Positions 52,516 to 61,396 of a stretch of DNA of 64,000 nt are shown one piece after another. The first letter of the stretch is position 1, and every line of letters starts with the position of its first letter. The notes below the pieces were generated by a model. The model saw only the letters and a list, made by a program, of their open reading frames with translations. It did not search any database and was not told the DNA's origin. Both the position numbers and the translations under genes were made by a program. Source of the stretch: Streptomyces sp. CG1 (GTDB taxonomy: Bacteria > Actinomycetota > Actinomycetes > Streptomycetales > Streptomycetaceae); contig NZ_CP163518.1 in assembly GCF_041080625.1 (NCBI RefSeq), forward strand, positions 7,867,501 to 7,931,500, in the 5' to 3' direction.

Positions 52516-53796
52516 GTGAAGCGCAAGCTCGCTGCCGCGATCACGATCGCGGGCATGATGGTCTCCGTTGCGGCGTGTGGCGGAAACAGCAGCAAGGACA
52601 GCGGCAAGGACGCGGGACCGGACAGCTGGAAGGGCCAGACGCTCACGGTCTGGACCATGGACGGCTCCGCGCCGCCGCAGTGGACCAAGGACGTCCAGGC
52701 CGCCTTCGAGAAGAAGACCGGCGCGAAGGTCAAGTTCGAGATCCAGAAGTGGGACGGGATCCAGCAGAAGATCACCACCGCCCTCTCCGAGGACAACCCG
52801 CCGGACGTCCTGGAGGTCGGCAACACCCAGACCCCCGCCTACGCGGCCACCGGCGGCCTCGCCGACCTCGCCGACGTCAAGAAGGAGACCGGCGCCGACT
52901 GGACGCCCTCGGTCTCCCAGTCCTCCGTGTACGAGGGCAAGCAGTACGCCGCCCCCTGGTACTTCGCCAACCGCGTCGTCATCTACAACAAGGCGATCTG
53001 GGCCAAGGCCGGCGTCACGTCCACCCCGAAGACCCGCGACGAGTTCTTCAAGGACCTCGACACCATCGGCAAGAAGACCGACGCCGAGCCGCTCTATCTG
53101 CCCGGCCAGAACTGGTACTTCCTCGACGGCCTGATCATCGGCCAGGGCGGCGACCTGGTGAAGAAGCAGGGCGACAAGTACGTCTCCAACCTCGCCGACC
53201 CGAAGGTCGCCGCCGCCATGGAGACCTACAAGAAGTACGCCTCCTACTCCAAGGCCCCCAAGGACAAGGACGAGGCCACCCCGCAGCAGGCCCAGGTCTT
53301 CGCCAAGGGCAAGACCGGCGCGTTCATCGGCATGGGCTGGGAGGCCGCCACGGCCATCCAGGCCAACAAGTCCATCGAGAAGGACCTCGGCTACTTCACC
53401 ATCCCCGGCGCCACCGCCGACAAGCCCGAGGGTGTCTTCCTCGGCGGCTCCAACCTCGCCGTGGCCCAGAACAGCAAGAAGCAGTCCCTGGCCAAGGAGT
53501 TCCTGAAGGTCGCCCTGTCCGACCAGTACGAGGGCGAACTGGCCAAGCTCAGCGGCATCGTCCCGAACAAGACGTCCCTGCAGACCAACGTCAAGGGCAA
53601 CCCCGCCGCCGAGGCCGCCGCGCCCGCCGCCGCGGGCGGTGGCACCACGCCGCTGATCCCCGCGTGGGCCGCGGTGGAGAACACCCCGAACCCGATCAAG
53701 TCCTACATGACCGCGGTGCTCACCGGAAAGGACCCGGCGGCGGCCGCCAAGGACGTCGAGGGCGAGATCAACAAGCGCCTGGCCCAGCAGAACTGA
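52516..53796 (+). CDS. dasA: Chitobiose-binding lipoprotein of the Das ABC transporter
   Basis: A 426-residue solute-binding lipoprotein. GTG start, signal peptide KRKLAAAITIAGMMVSVAAC with lipobox VAAC (Cys20), then an extracellular-binding family 1 fold (LTVWTMDGSAPPQWTKDVQAAF, WGATAIQ-like WEAATAIQ, FLGGSNLAVA). DasA captures N,N'-diacetylchitobiose/GlcNAc oligomers. GAGGAGG precedes GTG 52516. dre operators lie upstream. Confidence 0.93.
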   Translation: MKRKLAAAITIAGMMVSVAACGGNSSKDSGKDAGPDSWKGQTLTVWTMDGSAPPQWTKDVQAAFEKKTGAKVKFEIQKWDGIQQKITTALSEDNPPDVLEVGNTQTPAYAATGGLADLADVKKETGADWTPSVSQSSVYEGKQYAAPWYFANRVVIYNKAIWAKAGVTSTPKTRDEFFKDLDTIGKKTDAEPLYLPGQNWYFLDGLIIGQGGDLVKKQGDKYVSNLADPKVAAAMETYKKYASYSKAPKDKDEATPQQAQVFAKGKTGAFIGMGWEAATAIQANKSIEKDLGYFTIPGATADKPEGVFLGGSNLAVAQNSKKQSLAKEFLKVALSDQYEGELAKLSGIVPNKTSLQTNVKGNPAAEAAAPAAAGGGTTPLIPAWAAVENTPNPIKSYMTAVLTGKDPAAAAKDVEGEINKRLAQQN

Positions 53797-53802
53797 TGAC
53801 CC

Positions 53803-53865
53803 GCCGGGGGCGCCACGACGGGCGCCCCCGGCTCCGTGTGCCCTCCGCACGTACGGCACACGGAG
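53803..53865 (+). other. Two tandem hairpins between dasA and dasB
   Basis: GCCGGGGGCGCC (53803-53814) with its complement 53821-53832, and CTCCGTGTGCC (53832-53842) with GGCACACGGAG (53855-53865). Such stems behind a binding-protein gene often stabilise its message and reduce read-through into permease genes. Confidence 0.75.
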
Positions 53866-53895
53866 TTCGTACGGCCACGGAAGAGATGGCAATTC

Positions 53896-54894
53896 ATGTC
53901 AGTGCAGACCGAAGGCACGGACACGGCCGGGGAGCCCGCTGTCCGCAAGGCCCGGATGCCGGGGCCGCCGCCGGGTGCGGACCGTGACTCCGGGTCCCCG
54001 TCCCGCCGCGTCGTCGCCGCCCCCTACCTGCTCCTGCTGCCCGCACTGCTGGCCACAGTGGTCCTGCTCGGCTGGCCCCTGGTCAAGAACGGCATGCTGT
54101 CGTTCCAGAACCTCAACCCGCGGCAGCTCATCCAGCACCTCACCGAGTGGAACGGCGTCGACAACTACAAGGACGTCCTGACCGGATCGGACTTCTGGAA
54201 GGTCGTCGAGCGCTCGGTCTTCTTCACCGCCGCCAACGTCGTCCTGATCATGGCATTCGGCACCCTGATCGGGCTGCTGCTGGCCCGCCTCGGCAAGAAG
54301 ATGCGGCTCACGCTCCTCGTAGGTCTCGTCCTCGCCTGGGCCATGCCCTACATCGCGGCCACCACCGTCTACCAGTGGCTGTTCGCCCAGCGCTTCGGCG
54401 TCGTCAACTGGGTCCTGGACAAGCTCGGCTGGCACTCCATGGCCGACTACAACTGGCTGGGCAGCCAGTTCTCCACCTTCTCCGTGATCGTCCTGCTCAT
54501 CGTGTGGCAGTCGGTCCCGTTCGTCGCGATCAACCTGTACGCCGCCACCACCACCATCCCCAAGGAACTGTACGAGGCCGCCGCCCTGGACGGCGCCGGC
54601 GCCTGGCAGAGCTTCACCTCGGTGACCCTGCCCTTCCTGCGGCCGTTCCTCTACGCCACGACCTTCCTCGAGGTCATCTGGGTCTTCAAGGCGTTCCCGC
54701 AGGTCTTCGCCATCAACGAGGGCGGCCCCGACCGCCTCACCGAAACCCTGCCGATCTACGCCTATGTCGAGGGCGTCGGCAACCAGCACTTCGGCGTCGG
54801 CGCGGCGATCTCCTTCCTGACCATCCTGGCGCTGCTCGTCATCACCTCGTACTACCTGCGCATGGTGCTCAAGCAAGAGGAGGACGAGCTGTGA
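53896..54894 (+). CDS. dasB: ABC sugar permease DasB
   Basis: A 332-residue MalF-type permease with six predicted TM segments and the EAA loop ELYEAAALDGAGAWQSFTSVTLPFLRP. The first 45 residues are hydrophilic. ATG 53896 follows a GGAAGAGATGG context. It forms the transmembrane channel with DasC. The ATPase (MsiK, shared) is not encoded here. Overlaps dasC by 4 nt (GTGA). Confidence 0.93.
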   Translation: MSVQTEGTDTAGEPAVRKARMPGPPPGADRDSGSPSRRVVAAPYLLLLPALLATVVLLGWPLVKNGMLSFQNLNPRQLIQHLTEWNGVDNYKDVLTGSDFWKVVERSVFFTAANVVLIMAFGTLIGLLLARLGKKMRLTLLVGLVLAWAMPYIAATTVYQWLFAQRFGVVNWVLDKLGWHSMADYNWLGSQFSTFSVIVLLIVWQSVPFVAINLYAATTTIPKELYEAAALDGAGAWQSFTSVTLPFLRPFLYATTFLEVIWVFKAFPQVFAINEGGPDRLTETLPIYAYVEGVGNQHFGVGAAISFLTILALLVITSYYLRMVLKQEEDEL

Positions 54895-55721
54895 AGCGCT
54901 CGCTCTTCGGCCGTATCTGGCCCAACGCGACCGCCGTCATCCTCTTCGTCGGCTTCGTGTTCCCCGTCTACTGGATGTTCGCGACGGCCTTCAAGCCGAC
55001 CAACGACATCATCTCCGAGAACCCGGTGTGGTTCCCGACGAACGTCACCCTCGGCCACTTCAAGAAGGCGATCGACGCCGACCACTTCTGGACCCTGGTC
55101 GCCAACTCCGTCACCGTCACGGTGCTTTCGGTCGTCTTCTCGCTCGTCATCGCACTCTTCGCGGCCTTCGCCCTGGCCCGGCTGCGGTTCAGGGGCCGGC
55201 GCGGGCTCATCGTGACCTTCATGCTGGCGCAGATGGCCCCCTGGGAGGTCATGATCATCGCCATCTACATGATCGTCCGCGACAACGACATGCTCAACAG
55301 CCTGGTCCCGCTCACCGTCTTCTACACGATGATGGTGCTGCCCCTCACCATCCTGACGCTGCGCGGCTACGTCGCCGCCGTGCCGAAGGAGCTGGAGGAG
55401 TCGGCGATGGTCGACGGCTGCACCCGTATGCAGGCCTTCCGCAAGGTGATCTTCCCGTTGCTGGCCCCCGGCCTCATGGCCACCTCGCTGTTCGGGTTCA
55501 TCACCGCCTGGAACGAGTTCCCGCTCGTCCTGATCCTCAACAAGGACATCGAGAAGCAGACGCTGCCGCTGTGGCTGTCGCAGTTCCAGACCGCCTTCGG
55601 CGACGACTGGGGCGCCACCATGGCCGCCTCGTCCCTGTTCGCGCTGCCCATCCTGATCCTCTTCATCTTCCTGCAACGCAAGGCTGTCAGCGGTCTGACC
55701 GACGGCGCCGTGAAGGGATGA
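54891..55721 (+). CDS. dasC: ABC sugar permease DasC
   Basis: A 276-residue MalG-type permease: VFPVYWMFATAFKP (TM1), EAA loop PKELEESAMVDGCTRMQAFRK, and FITAWNEFPLVLIL. Six TM segments. Translationally coupled to dasB. Transports chitobiose with DasA and DasB. Confidence 0.93.
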   Translation: MKRSLFGRIWPNATAVILFVGFVFPVYWMFATAFKPTNDIISENPVWFPTNVTLGHFKKAIDADHFWTLVANSVTVTVLSVVFSLVIALFAAFALARLRFRGRRGLIVTFMLAQMAPWEVMIIAIYMIVRDNDMLNSLVPLTVFYTMMVLPLTILTLRGYVAAVPKELEESAMVDGCTRMQAFRKVIFPLLAPGLMATSLFGFITAWNEFPLVLILNKDIEKQTLPLWLSQFQTAFGDDWGATMAASSLFALPILILFIFLQRKAVSGLTDGAVKG

Positions 55722-55728
55722 CGCCCCG

Positions 55729-57237
55729 ATGACCACACTCGCCACCACTGCGTCCGACAGCGGCGGCGCCGCGGGCGACACCCTCACCAGGGACGCCCTC
55801 GCGGTCCTCCAGCCGGGGTTCGCCGGCACCACCGCGCCCGACTGGGTGCGCCGCCGCCTCGGTGAGGGCCTCGCCTCCGTCGCCCTGTTCGGCCGCAACG
55901 TCGTCACCGAGGGCCAAGTCTCCGATCTCACCGCGCAGTTGAGGGCCGAGCGGGACGACCTGCTCGTCGCCATCGACGAGGAGAGCGGCGACGTCACCCG
56001 CCTCGACGTGCGCACCGGCTCCTCCTTCCCCGGCAACCACGCCCTCGGCGCCGTCGACGACCCGGACCTCACCCGGGCCGTCTCCCGCGAACTGGGCCGG
56101 CGCCTGGCCGCCTGCGGCGTCAACTTCGACTGGGCGCCCTCCGCCGACGTCAACGCCAACCCCGACAACCCCGTCATCGGCGTCCGCTCCTTCGGCGCGA
56201 GCACCGAGCTGGTCGCCCGGCACACCGCCGCCTGGGTGGAGGGCCTCCAGTCCACCGGCGTCGCCGCCTGCACCAAGCACTTCCCGGGCCACGGCGACAC
56301 CAACGTCGACTCCCACCACGCCGTACCCCGCATCGACGTCGACGCCGACACCCTCTACGCCCGCGAGCTGCCCCCGTTCCGCGCGGCCATCGCCGCCGGC
56401 ACCCGGGCGATCATGAGCGCGCACATCCTCGTGCCCGCCCTCGACCCGGACCGCCCCGGCACCCTCTCCCGCCGCGTCCTCACCGAGCTGCTGCGCGACG
56501 AACTCGGCTATCAGGGCCTGATCGTCACCGACGGCATGGAGATGCGCGCCATCTCCGGCACCTACGGCCTGGAGCACGGTGTGGTCCTCGCGATCGCGGC
56601 CGGCGCCGACGCCATCTGCGTCGGCGGCGGACTGTGCGACGAGGGTACGGTCCTGGGGCTCAGGGACGCGCTCGTGGCCGCCGTACGCTCCGGCGAACTG
56701 CCCGAGGAACGGCTCGCCGACGCGGCCGCCCGGGTGCGCGACCTGGCCCGCTGGACCACCCGGGCGCAGGGCGGGGCGGACACCACGCCGCAGCCGGAGA
56801 TCGGCCTGGTCGCCGCCCGTCGTGCGCTGCGCGTGACCCGTACCCCCGCCGCCGCACCGCTCACCGCGCCGGTCCACGTCGCCCAGTTCGAGCCGGAGCG
56901 CAACATCGCCGTCGGCGACCAGACCCCGTGGGGCGTGGCCGCCGAGCTGGAGCGGCTGCTGCCCGGCACCGACTCCGCCTCCTTCTCCGGCGAGGGAGCC
57001 GGTGAAGCGGCCCTCGCCGCCTTGCAGGGACGCCGGATCGTCGCCGTGGTCCGCGACGAACACCGGCACCCCTGGATGGGCGCCGCCCTCGACACGCTGC
57101 TCGCCGCCCGCCCCGACACCGTCGTCGTGGAGATGGGCCTCCCACAGGCCGCCCCGCGCGGCGCCCTGCACATCGCCACCTACGGCGCCGCCCGCGTCTG
57201 CTCAGTGGCGGCCGCCGAGGCGGCCGTAGCGGGCTGA
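55729..57237 (+). CDS. GH3 beta-N-acetylhexosaminidase (NagZ-like) of the das locus
   Basis: A 502-residue glycoside hydrolase family 3 protein without signal peptide, so cytoplasmic. KHFPGHGDTNVDSHH is the NagZ-type His/Asp loop (general acid/base), and VTDGMEMRAIS holds the catalytic Asp nucleophile. It should cleave imported chitobiose to GlcNAc. In S. coelicolor a sugar hydrolase gene follows dasC as well. It follows dasC by 7 nt. Confidence 0.88.
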   Translation: MTTLATTASDSGGAAGDTLTRDALAVLQPGFAGTTAPDWVRRRLGEGLASVALFGRNVVTEGQVSDLTAQLRAERDDLLVAIDEESGDVTRLDVRTGSSFPGNHALGAVDDPDLTRAVSRELGRRLAACGVNFDWAPSADVNANPDNPVIGVRSFGASTELVARHTAAWVEGLQSTGVAACTKHFPGHGDTNVDSHHAVPRIDVDADTLYARELPPFRAAIAAGTRAIMSAHILVPALDPDRPGTLSRRVLTELLRDELGYQGLIVTDGMEMRAISGTYGLEHGVVLAIAAGADAICVGGGLCDEGTVLGLRDALVAAVRSGELPEERLADAAARVRDLARWTTRAQGGADTTPQPEIGLVAARRALRVTRTPAAAPLTAPVHVAQFEPERNIAVGDQTPWGVAAELERLLPGTDSASFSGEGAGEAALAALQGRRIVAVVRDEHRHPWMGAALDTLLAARPDTVVVEMGLPQAAPRGALHIATYGAARVCSVAAAEAAVAG

Positions 57238-57251
57238 CCCACGGGTCCATC

Positions 57252-57275
57252 GGCCGCCCGCCGGCGCGGGCGGCC
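57252..57275 (+). terminator. Terminator of the das operon
   Basis: GGCCGCCCG (57252-57260), loop CCGGCG, CGGGCGGCC (57267-57275), 14 nt after the GH3 stop. It precedes the next operon's start by 57 nt. Confidence 0.75.
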
Positions 57276-57332
57276 CACTCGACCTTGCTCTTTTCCCGGA
57301 TCCCAACCGCACTTGTGTTCCAGAGGAATCGC

Positions 57333-58367
57333 ATGCAAACGCCCCACCCCTTCCTCCACCGAGCCGCCTCCATACGGCCCTACTTCAGCGCCGACGGCGA
57401 GACCTACCTCACCCCCACCCCCCTGCGCGACCTCGCGAAGTCCCGCCCCCTGCGCGTCCTGTCCGAAGCGGACTTCGCGTTCTGGCAGACGTACGGCTAC
57501 GTCGTCGTCCGTGAGGCCATCACCCCCGGCGAGGCCAAGCAACTCCTCGACTTCGCCTGGCAGTTCCAGGGTCTCGACCCCGACCGGCCCGAAACCTGGT
57601 ACAAGGAGCCGGAGTTCCGCTCCGAACTCGACCAGCACCTGTTCATCTACGGCTTCGTCGAGGCCTACCACCACCAGCTTCTCTGGGACAGCCGCCAGAC
57701 CCAGCGGGTCTACGACGCCTTCGTGGACGTCTGGGACTGCGAGGAACTGTGGGTCACCCTGGACCGGCTCAATCTCAACCCGCCCAACATACGCACCCGT
57801 TCCCGCTCCCTGATCGAACCCACCGACGACGGCTTCGACATCGAACTGCACTGGGACGTCGACACCACCCTGGCCGTCCTGCCGCAGCGCGTGCAGGGCA
57901 TCATCGCCCTGGGCGACACCCGGCCCGAACTCGGCGGCTTCCAGTGCGCCCCGGAGCTCTTCCGCCGCTTCGAGGAGTGGCGCGTGGCCCAGCCGTCCGG
58001 CCGCGACCCCGTCCGGCCCGGCACCGACAGAGCCGAATTCCCGGTGATCCGCCCCGACCTCCAGGCCGGTGACCTGCTCATCTTCAACGGGCTGCTGGCG
58101 CACGGAGTCGCACCGAACCTCTCTGACAACGGTGTCCGAGCCGTCCAGTACCTGTCGATGATGCCCGCACTGGAGGAGCACACCGCCCTGCGCGACTCCC
58201 GCGTCGACTCCTGGCGCACCCTCGCCACCCCCGAGTGGAACGCCACCCTCCTCGGCGACGCCCGCGAGCCCGAGGCCGACCGCTACGGCCCCGCCACGCT
58301 CACCCCGCTCGGCCGGAAGCTGCTCGGACTGGACTCCTGGACCGCCACCGCGGAAGAGGCCCAGTGA
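57333..58367 (+). CDS. Phytanoyl-CoA dioxygenase-like Fe(II)/2OG oxygenase
   Basis: A 344-residue PhyH-superfamily protein. The facial triad is visible: H and D in ELHWDVDTTLA (HxD) and the distal His in GLLAHGVAPN, followed by Arg in GVRAVQYL for 2-oxoglutarate. The N-terminal RDLAKSRPLRVLSEADFAFWQTYGYVVV is the usual PhyH start. It would hydroxylate an amino acid, polyamine or lipid substrate. GAGGA precedes ATG 57333. First gene of a tightly coupled five-gene unit (GTGA to the next). Confidence 0.85.
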   Translation: MQTPHPFLHRAASIRPYFSADGETYLTPTPLRDLAKSRPLRVLSEADFAFWQTYGYVVVREAITPGEAKQLLDFAWQFQGLDPDRPETWYKEPEFRSELDQHLFIYGFVEAYHHQLLWDSRQTQRVYDAFVDVWDCEELWVTLDRLNLNPPNIRTRSRSLIEPTDDGFDIELHWDVDTTLAVLPQRVQGIIALGDTRPELGGFQCAPELFRRFEEWRVAQPSGRDPVRPGTDRAEFPVIRPDLQAGDLLIFNGLLAHGVAPNLSDNGVRAVQYLSMMPALEEHTALRDSRVDSWRTLATPEWNATLLGDAREPEADRYGPATLTPLGRKLLGLDSWTATAEEAQ

Positions 58368-59653
58368 ACCGCATCTGCCTCTGCCTGCCCACCAACCGGG
58401 CCTGCTCCGCCACCATCGCCGCCCTCCACGCCGAGGCCGCCTACGCCACCGACCGCTTCGGCGCCGACGTCCAGCTCCTGATCCTCGACTCCTCCGACGA
58501 CCGCACCCGCGCCGAACACGCCCGGACCGTCGCCGCCCTGCCCCCGGTCCCGCAGGTCACCGTCCACCACCTCGACGAGTACGCCCAGCGCGTCTTCCTG
58601 CTCCGGACGATCGAGCGCGCGGGCCTGCCGGACCCCGACCGGCTGCTCCGCCTGATGCTCCCGCCCGCCGTCTCCTACGGCGCCTGCACCAACCGCGCCT
58701 TCCTGCTGGCCGCAGCCCTCGGCTGCACCTCGCTGCACCGCAGGGACTCCGACAGCACCTACCAACTCCACGCCGGACAGCCGGTGTTCCCGGTCCACCA
58801 TGAACTGCCGTACCTCGGCCGCCCCGCCACCGAAGCGGCCCGCGCGGTCACCCGCACCGACCTCCCACCGGAGCTGCTGCGCCGCCCGGTCTCCCTCGCC
58901 GGAGCCTCCTTCATCGGCGAGCTCTCTGTGGACATAGGGGAGATACGGCGGCTGGACGAGGGCGTGTACCACGACGTGGTCAGTCTCTGGGCACCCGGCG
59001 ACTGGCCGGAGGAACGCAAACGGGACCTGGTCGAGGAGTCCTTCACCGGCGCGGGCACGGCCCCCTTCACCGGCGACCACTCCACCCTCACCCTGGTCGA
59101 CCCTATGCGCGTCGACATGTGCAACATCGCCTTCGACCGCACCGTGTACGAACGGATCCCCCTGCCACCCGCCACCGACACCATCGGCAGCGACTACTTC
59201 CTCCTCCACCTGATCCACGACGCCCGCCTCCCCGGCATCCTGCACAACCGCCACATCGAGAACTTCCACACCCCCGAACGCCGCACCGACACCGGATTCC
59301 CCGCCTACCAGCGCCGGTTCGTGAAGTTCCTGCTGTCGATGCTCTACTTCCACGACGTCTACGGCCGCATGGCCACCGAAGGCACCGGTCTGCTGGACGA
59401 GCGGCATCGGATACGGGCCGACCGGATCGTGGAGCTCCTGAGGGAGAGCACGGCCCTGGACCGCACCGAGAACGTCTGGCGCCTGGACCGAATAGACACC
59501 GCGTACCGCAAGCTCGGCGGTCGCTACGCCGTATTGGCCGACCGACTCGCCGAAGAGCGCGCCCGGTTACTGGACGAGGCCGAGTCGGACATCAAGGCGT
59601 TCGCAGACTTGGCAGAGGCATGGTCCGCGCTTGTCGAGGCGGCTCGGGCATGA
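58364..59653 (+). CDS. DUF6271-like protein, putative glycosyltransferase-type fold
   Basis: A 429-residue protein without TM segments. N-terminus VNRICLCLPTNRACSATIAALHAEA resembles a nucleotide-sugar transferase N-terminus; LILDSSDDR (about 38-46), SLHRRDSDSTYQL and ENFHTP follow. I recall it as a DUF6271 family member; function unknown. One TTA codon (59567-59569, Leu) makes it bldA-dependent. It is coupled to both neighbours (GTGA before, ATGA after), so it works with the dioxygenase and decarboxylase. Confidence 0.65.
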   Translation: MNRICLCLPTNRACSATIAALHAEAAYATDRFGADVQLLILDSSDDRTRAEHARTVAALPPVPQVTVHHLDEYAQRVFLLRTIERAGLPDPDRLLRLMLPPAVSYGACTNRAFLLAAALGCTSLHRRDSDSTYQLHAGQPVFPVHHELPYLGRPATEAARAVTRTDLPPELLRRPVSLAGASFIGELSVDIGEIRRLDEGVYHDVVSLWAPGDWPEERKRDLVEESFTGAGTAPFTGDHSTLTLVDPMRVDMCNIAFDRTVYERIPLPPATDTIGSDYFLLHLIHDARLPGILHNRHIENFHTPERRTDTGFPAYQRRFVKFLLSMLYFHDVYGRMATEGTGLLDERHRIRADRIVELLRESTALDRTENVWRLDRIDTAYRKLGGRYAVLADRLAEERARLLDEAESDIKAFADLAEAWSALVEAARA

Positions 59654-60891
59654 GCGCCCCAAAGGGGCGCGCGGAACGGCGCGACCAGCCACTGCGAACC
59701 CGCACCGGACCACTCGGCGGAGCTCTCACCACGGAACTCGCCTCAGCCGGCACGGACCGCATCATCTACGACCTCACAGGCATAGAGCGCCAATACGACG
59801 CGCTGCTGAGTGAGTTGCCCGGAACCCGCATCCGCTTCGCCCTCAAGGCCTGTCCCGTCGACGAGGTCCTGCACACCCTCGCAGCCCGCGGCGCCGGCTT
59901 CGACGCCGCCAGCCCCGCCGAAATCACCCAGGCCCTCAACGCCGGCGCGCAGCCATCCCGCATCCACTACGGCAACACCGTCAAGTCCGACCAGGACATC
60001 GCGGCAGCCCACCGCCTGGGTGTCCGTACCTTCGCCACCGACAGCGTCGAGGACGTCACCGCCATCGCCGCACACGCCCCAGGGGCGCGGGTGTTCTGCC
60101 GCCTGGCCACCGGAGGTGACGGCGCGCTGTGGGGCCTGAACCGCAAGTTCGGCTGCGCTCCCGACGACGCCGTCCGTGTGCTGGCCACGGCTCGCGCGGC
60201 CGGTCTCACCCCGGCCGGCCTGTCCGTCCACGTCGGCTCCCAGCAGATGACGGCGGAGGGCTGGCAGCAGGGCCTCGACACCCTCGCCGAGACGCTGACG
60301 GCGCTGGCCGGGCGGGGGATCGTGCCCGACCATGTCAACCTCGGCGGCGGCCTGCCCGCGCTCGGCTACCAGGACCGGCACGGCGACCCCCTCGACCCGC
60401 CCCTGGACAAGATCTTCACCGTGCTCCGCGAGGGCATGGACCATCTGCGTACCCTCACCTCCACGCCGCTCGCCTTCGTCATGGAACCCGGCCGCCATCT
60501 GGTCGCCGACCACGGCGCCGTACGCGCCCATGTCTCCCGGCTGACCCGCCGCCGGCAGCCGGACGGAACCGATGCCCACTGGCTCTACCTGAGCTGCGGC
60601 AAGTTCAACGGACTCTATGAAATGGACCAGTTGACGCACCGGATGGTGTTCCCTGACCACCTCGGAGCGCGGGAGTACGTCTCCGCGATCGTCGCCGGCC
60701 CCACGTGCGACAGCGATGACGCCTACGGCGACGGCCGGCACCCGGTGCGCGTCCCCGCGTCCCTCACCTCCGGCGACCCGGTGTGGATCCTCTCCGCCGG
60801 CGCCTATGCCACCAGCTACATGACACAGGGCTTCAACGGCATCCGCCCGCTGCCGTGCGTCTGCGTACGCGGCCAGGAAGGACAGCACTGA
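59650..60891 (+). CDS. Group III PLP decarboxylase (ornithine/lysine/DAP type)
   Basis: A 413-residue alanine-racemase-fold decarboxylase. PLP Lys in IRFALKACP, HVGSQQ, GGGLPALGY, EPGRHLVA, and the catalytic Cys in GPTCDSDDAY. It acts on a basic amino acid or diaminopimelate-like substrate. The first 18 residues (MSAPKGRAERRDQP...) are encoded by a dispersed repeat and have no family match, so the true functional start may be later; ATG 59650 overlaps the preceding stop. Confidence 0.87.
   Translation: MSAPKGRAERRDQPLRTRTGPLGGALTTELASAGTDRIIYDLTGIERQYDALLSELPGTRIRFALKACPVDEVLHTLAARGAGFDAASPAEITQALNAGAQPSRIHYGNTVKSDQDIAAAHRLGVRTFATDSVEDVTAIAAHAPGARVFCRLATGGDGALWGLNRKFGCAPDDAVRVLATARAAGLTPAGLSVHVGSQQMTAEGWQQGLDTLAETLTALAGRGIVPDHVNLGGGLPALGYQDRHGDPLDPPLDKIFTVLREGMDHLRTLTSTPLAFVMEPGRHLVADHGAVRAHVSRLTRRRQPDGTDAHWLYLSCGKFNGLYEMDQLTHRMVFPDHLGAREYVSAIVAGPTCDSDDAYGDGRHPVRVPASLTSGDPVWILSAGAYATSYMTQGFNGIRPLPCVCVRGQEGQH
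59655..59705 (+). repeat. Dispersed repeat (related subtype) at the decarboxylase N-terminus
   Basis: GCGCCCCAAAGGGGCGCGCG followed by CGCGACCAGCCAC and CCGCAC. It shares GGGGCGCG and GCGACCAGCCAC with the repeats at 21509 and 46841 but the middle differs. It starts 5 nt inside the coding sequence and codes for its first residues. Confidence 0.65.
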
Positions 60892-60892
60892 G

Positions 60893-61396
60893 ATGCGAGA
60901 CCTCATACGGGCCGTCACCGAGGCCGACTGGCCCCAGGTCGCGGCGCTGGAGGCCGAGGCGTACGCGGACACCTCGCTCACCGAGGGAGAGGCCGCGCTG
61001 CGGTGCCGGGCCGCGGCTGGCACCTGCTTCGTCCTGGACCGCGGCGGCCGGATCGCGGGCTATGTACTGGCCCTGCCCTACCCGAGGTTCCACTACCCCG
61101 ACCTGACCAGGGCCGAGGACACGGTCCACCACTCCGCCAACCTCCATCTGCACGACCTCGTCATCACCGCACCTCTACGGCGCAGAGGGCTCGGCACCCG
61201 CCTGGTCCGCCATCTGACGGACGCGGCCCGCACCCGCGGCTTCGAGACCATGTCGCTGATCGCGGTCGCCGGCAAGGAACCGTTCTGGCGGGCGGGCGGC
61301 TACCGGCCGCATCACGAGGCGCGCCTGCCGGCCGGTTACGGCAGCGGTGCGGTGTACATGACGGCGCGGCTGGTCGCGCTGCGGGAGGCGAGCTGA
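60893..61396 (+). CDS. GNAT N-acetyltransferase
   Basis: A 167-residue GNAT: IRAVTEADWPQVAALEAEAY, LHDLVITAPLRRRGLGTRLV (motif A, Arg-x-x-Gly-x-Gly), and FWRAGGYRPH (motif B). It probably acetylates the amine formed by the decarboxylase, for maturation or self-protection. Start one base after the decarboxylase stop, overlap of one base with the MFS start. Confidence 0.85.
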   Translation: MRDLIRAVTEADWPQVAALEAEAYADTSLTEGEAALRCRAAAGTCFVLDRGGRIAGYVLALPYPRFHYPDLTRAEDTVHHSANLHLHDLVITAPLRRRGLGTRLVRHLTDAARTRGFETMSLIAVAGKEPFWRAGGYRPHHEARLPAGYGSGAVYMTARLVALREAS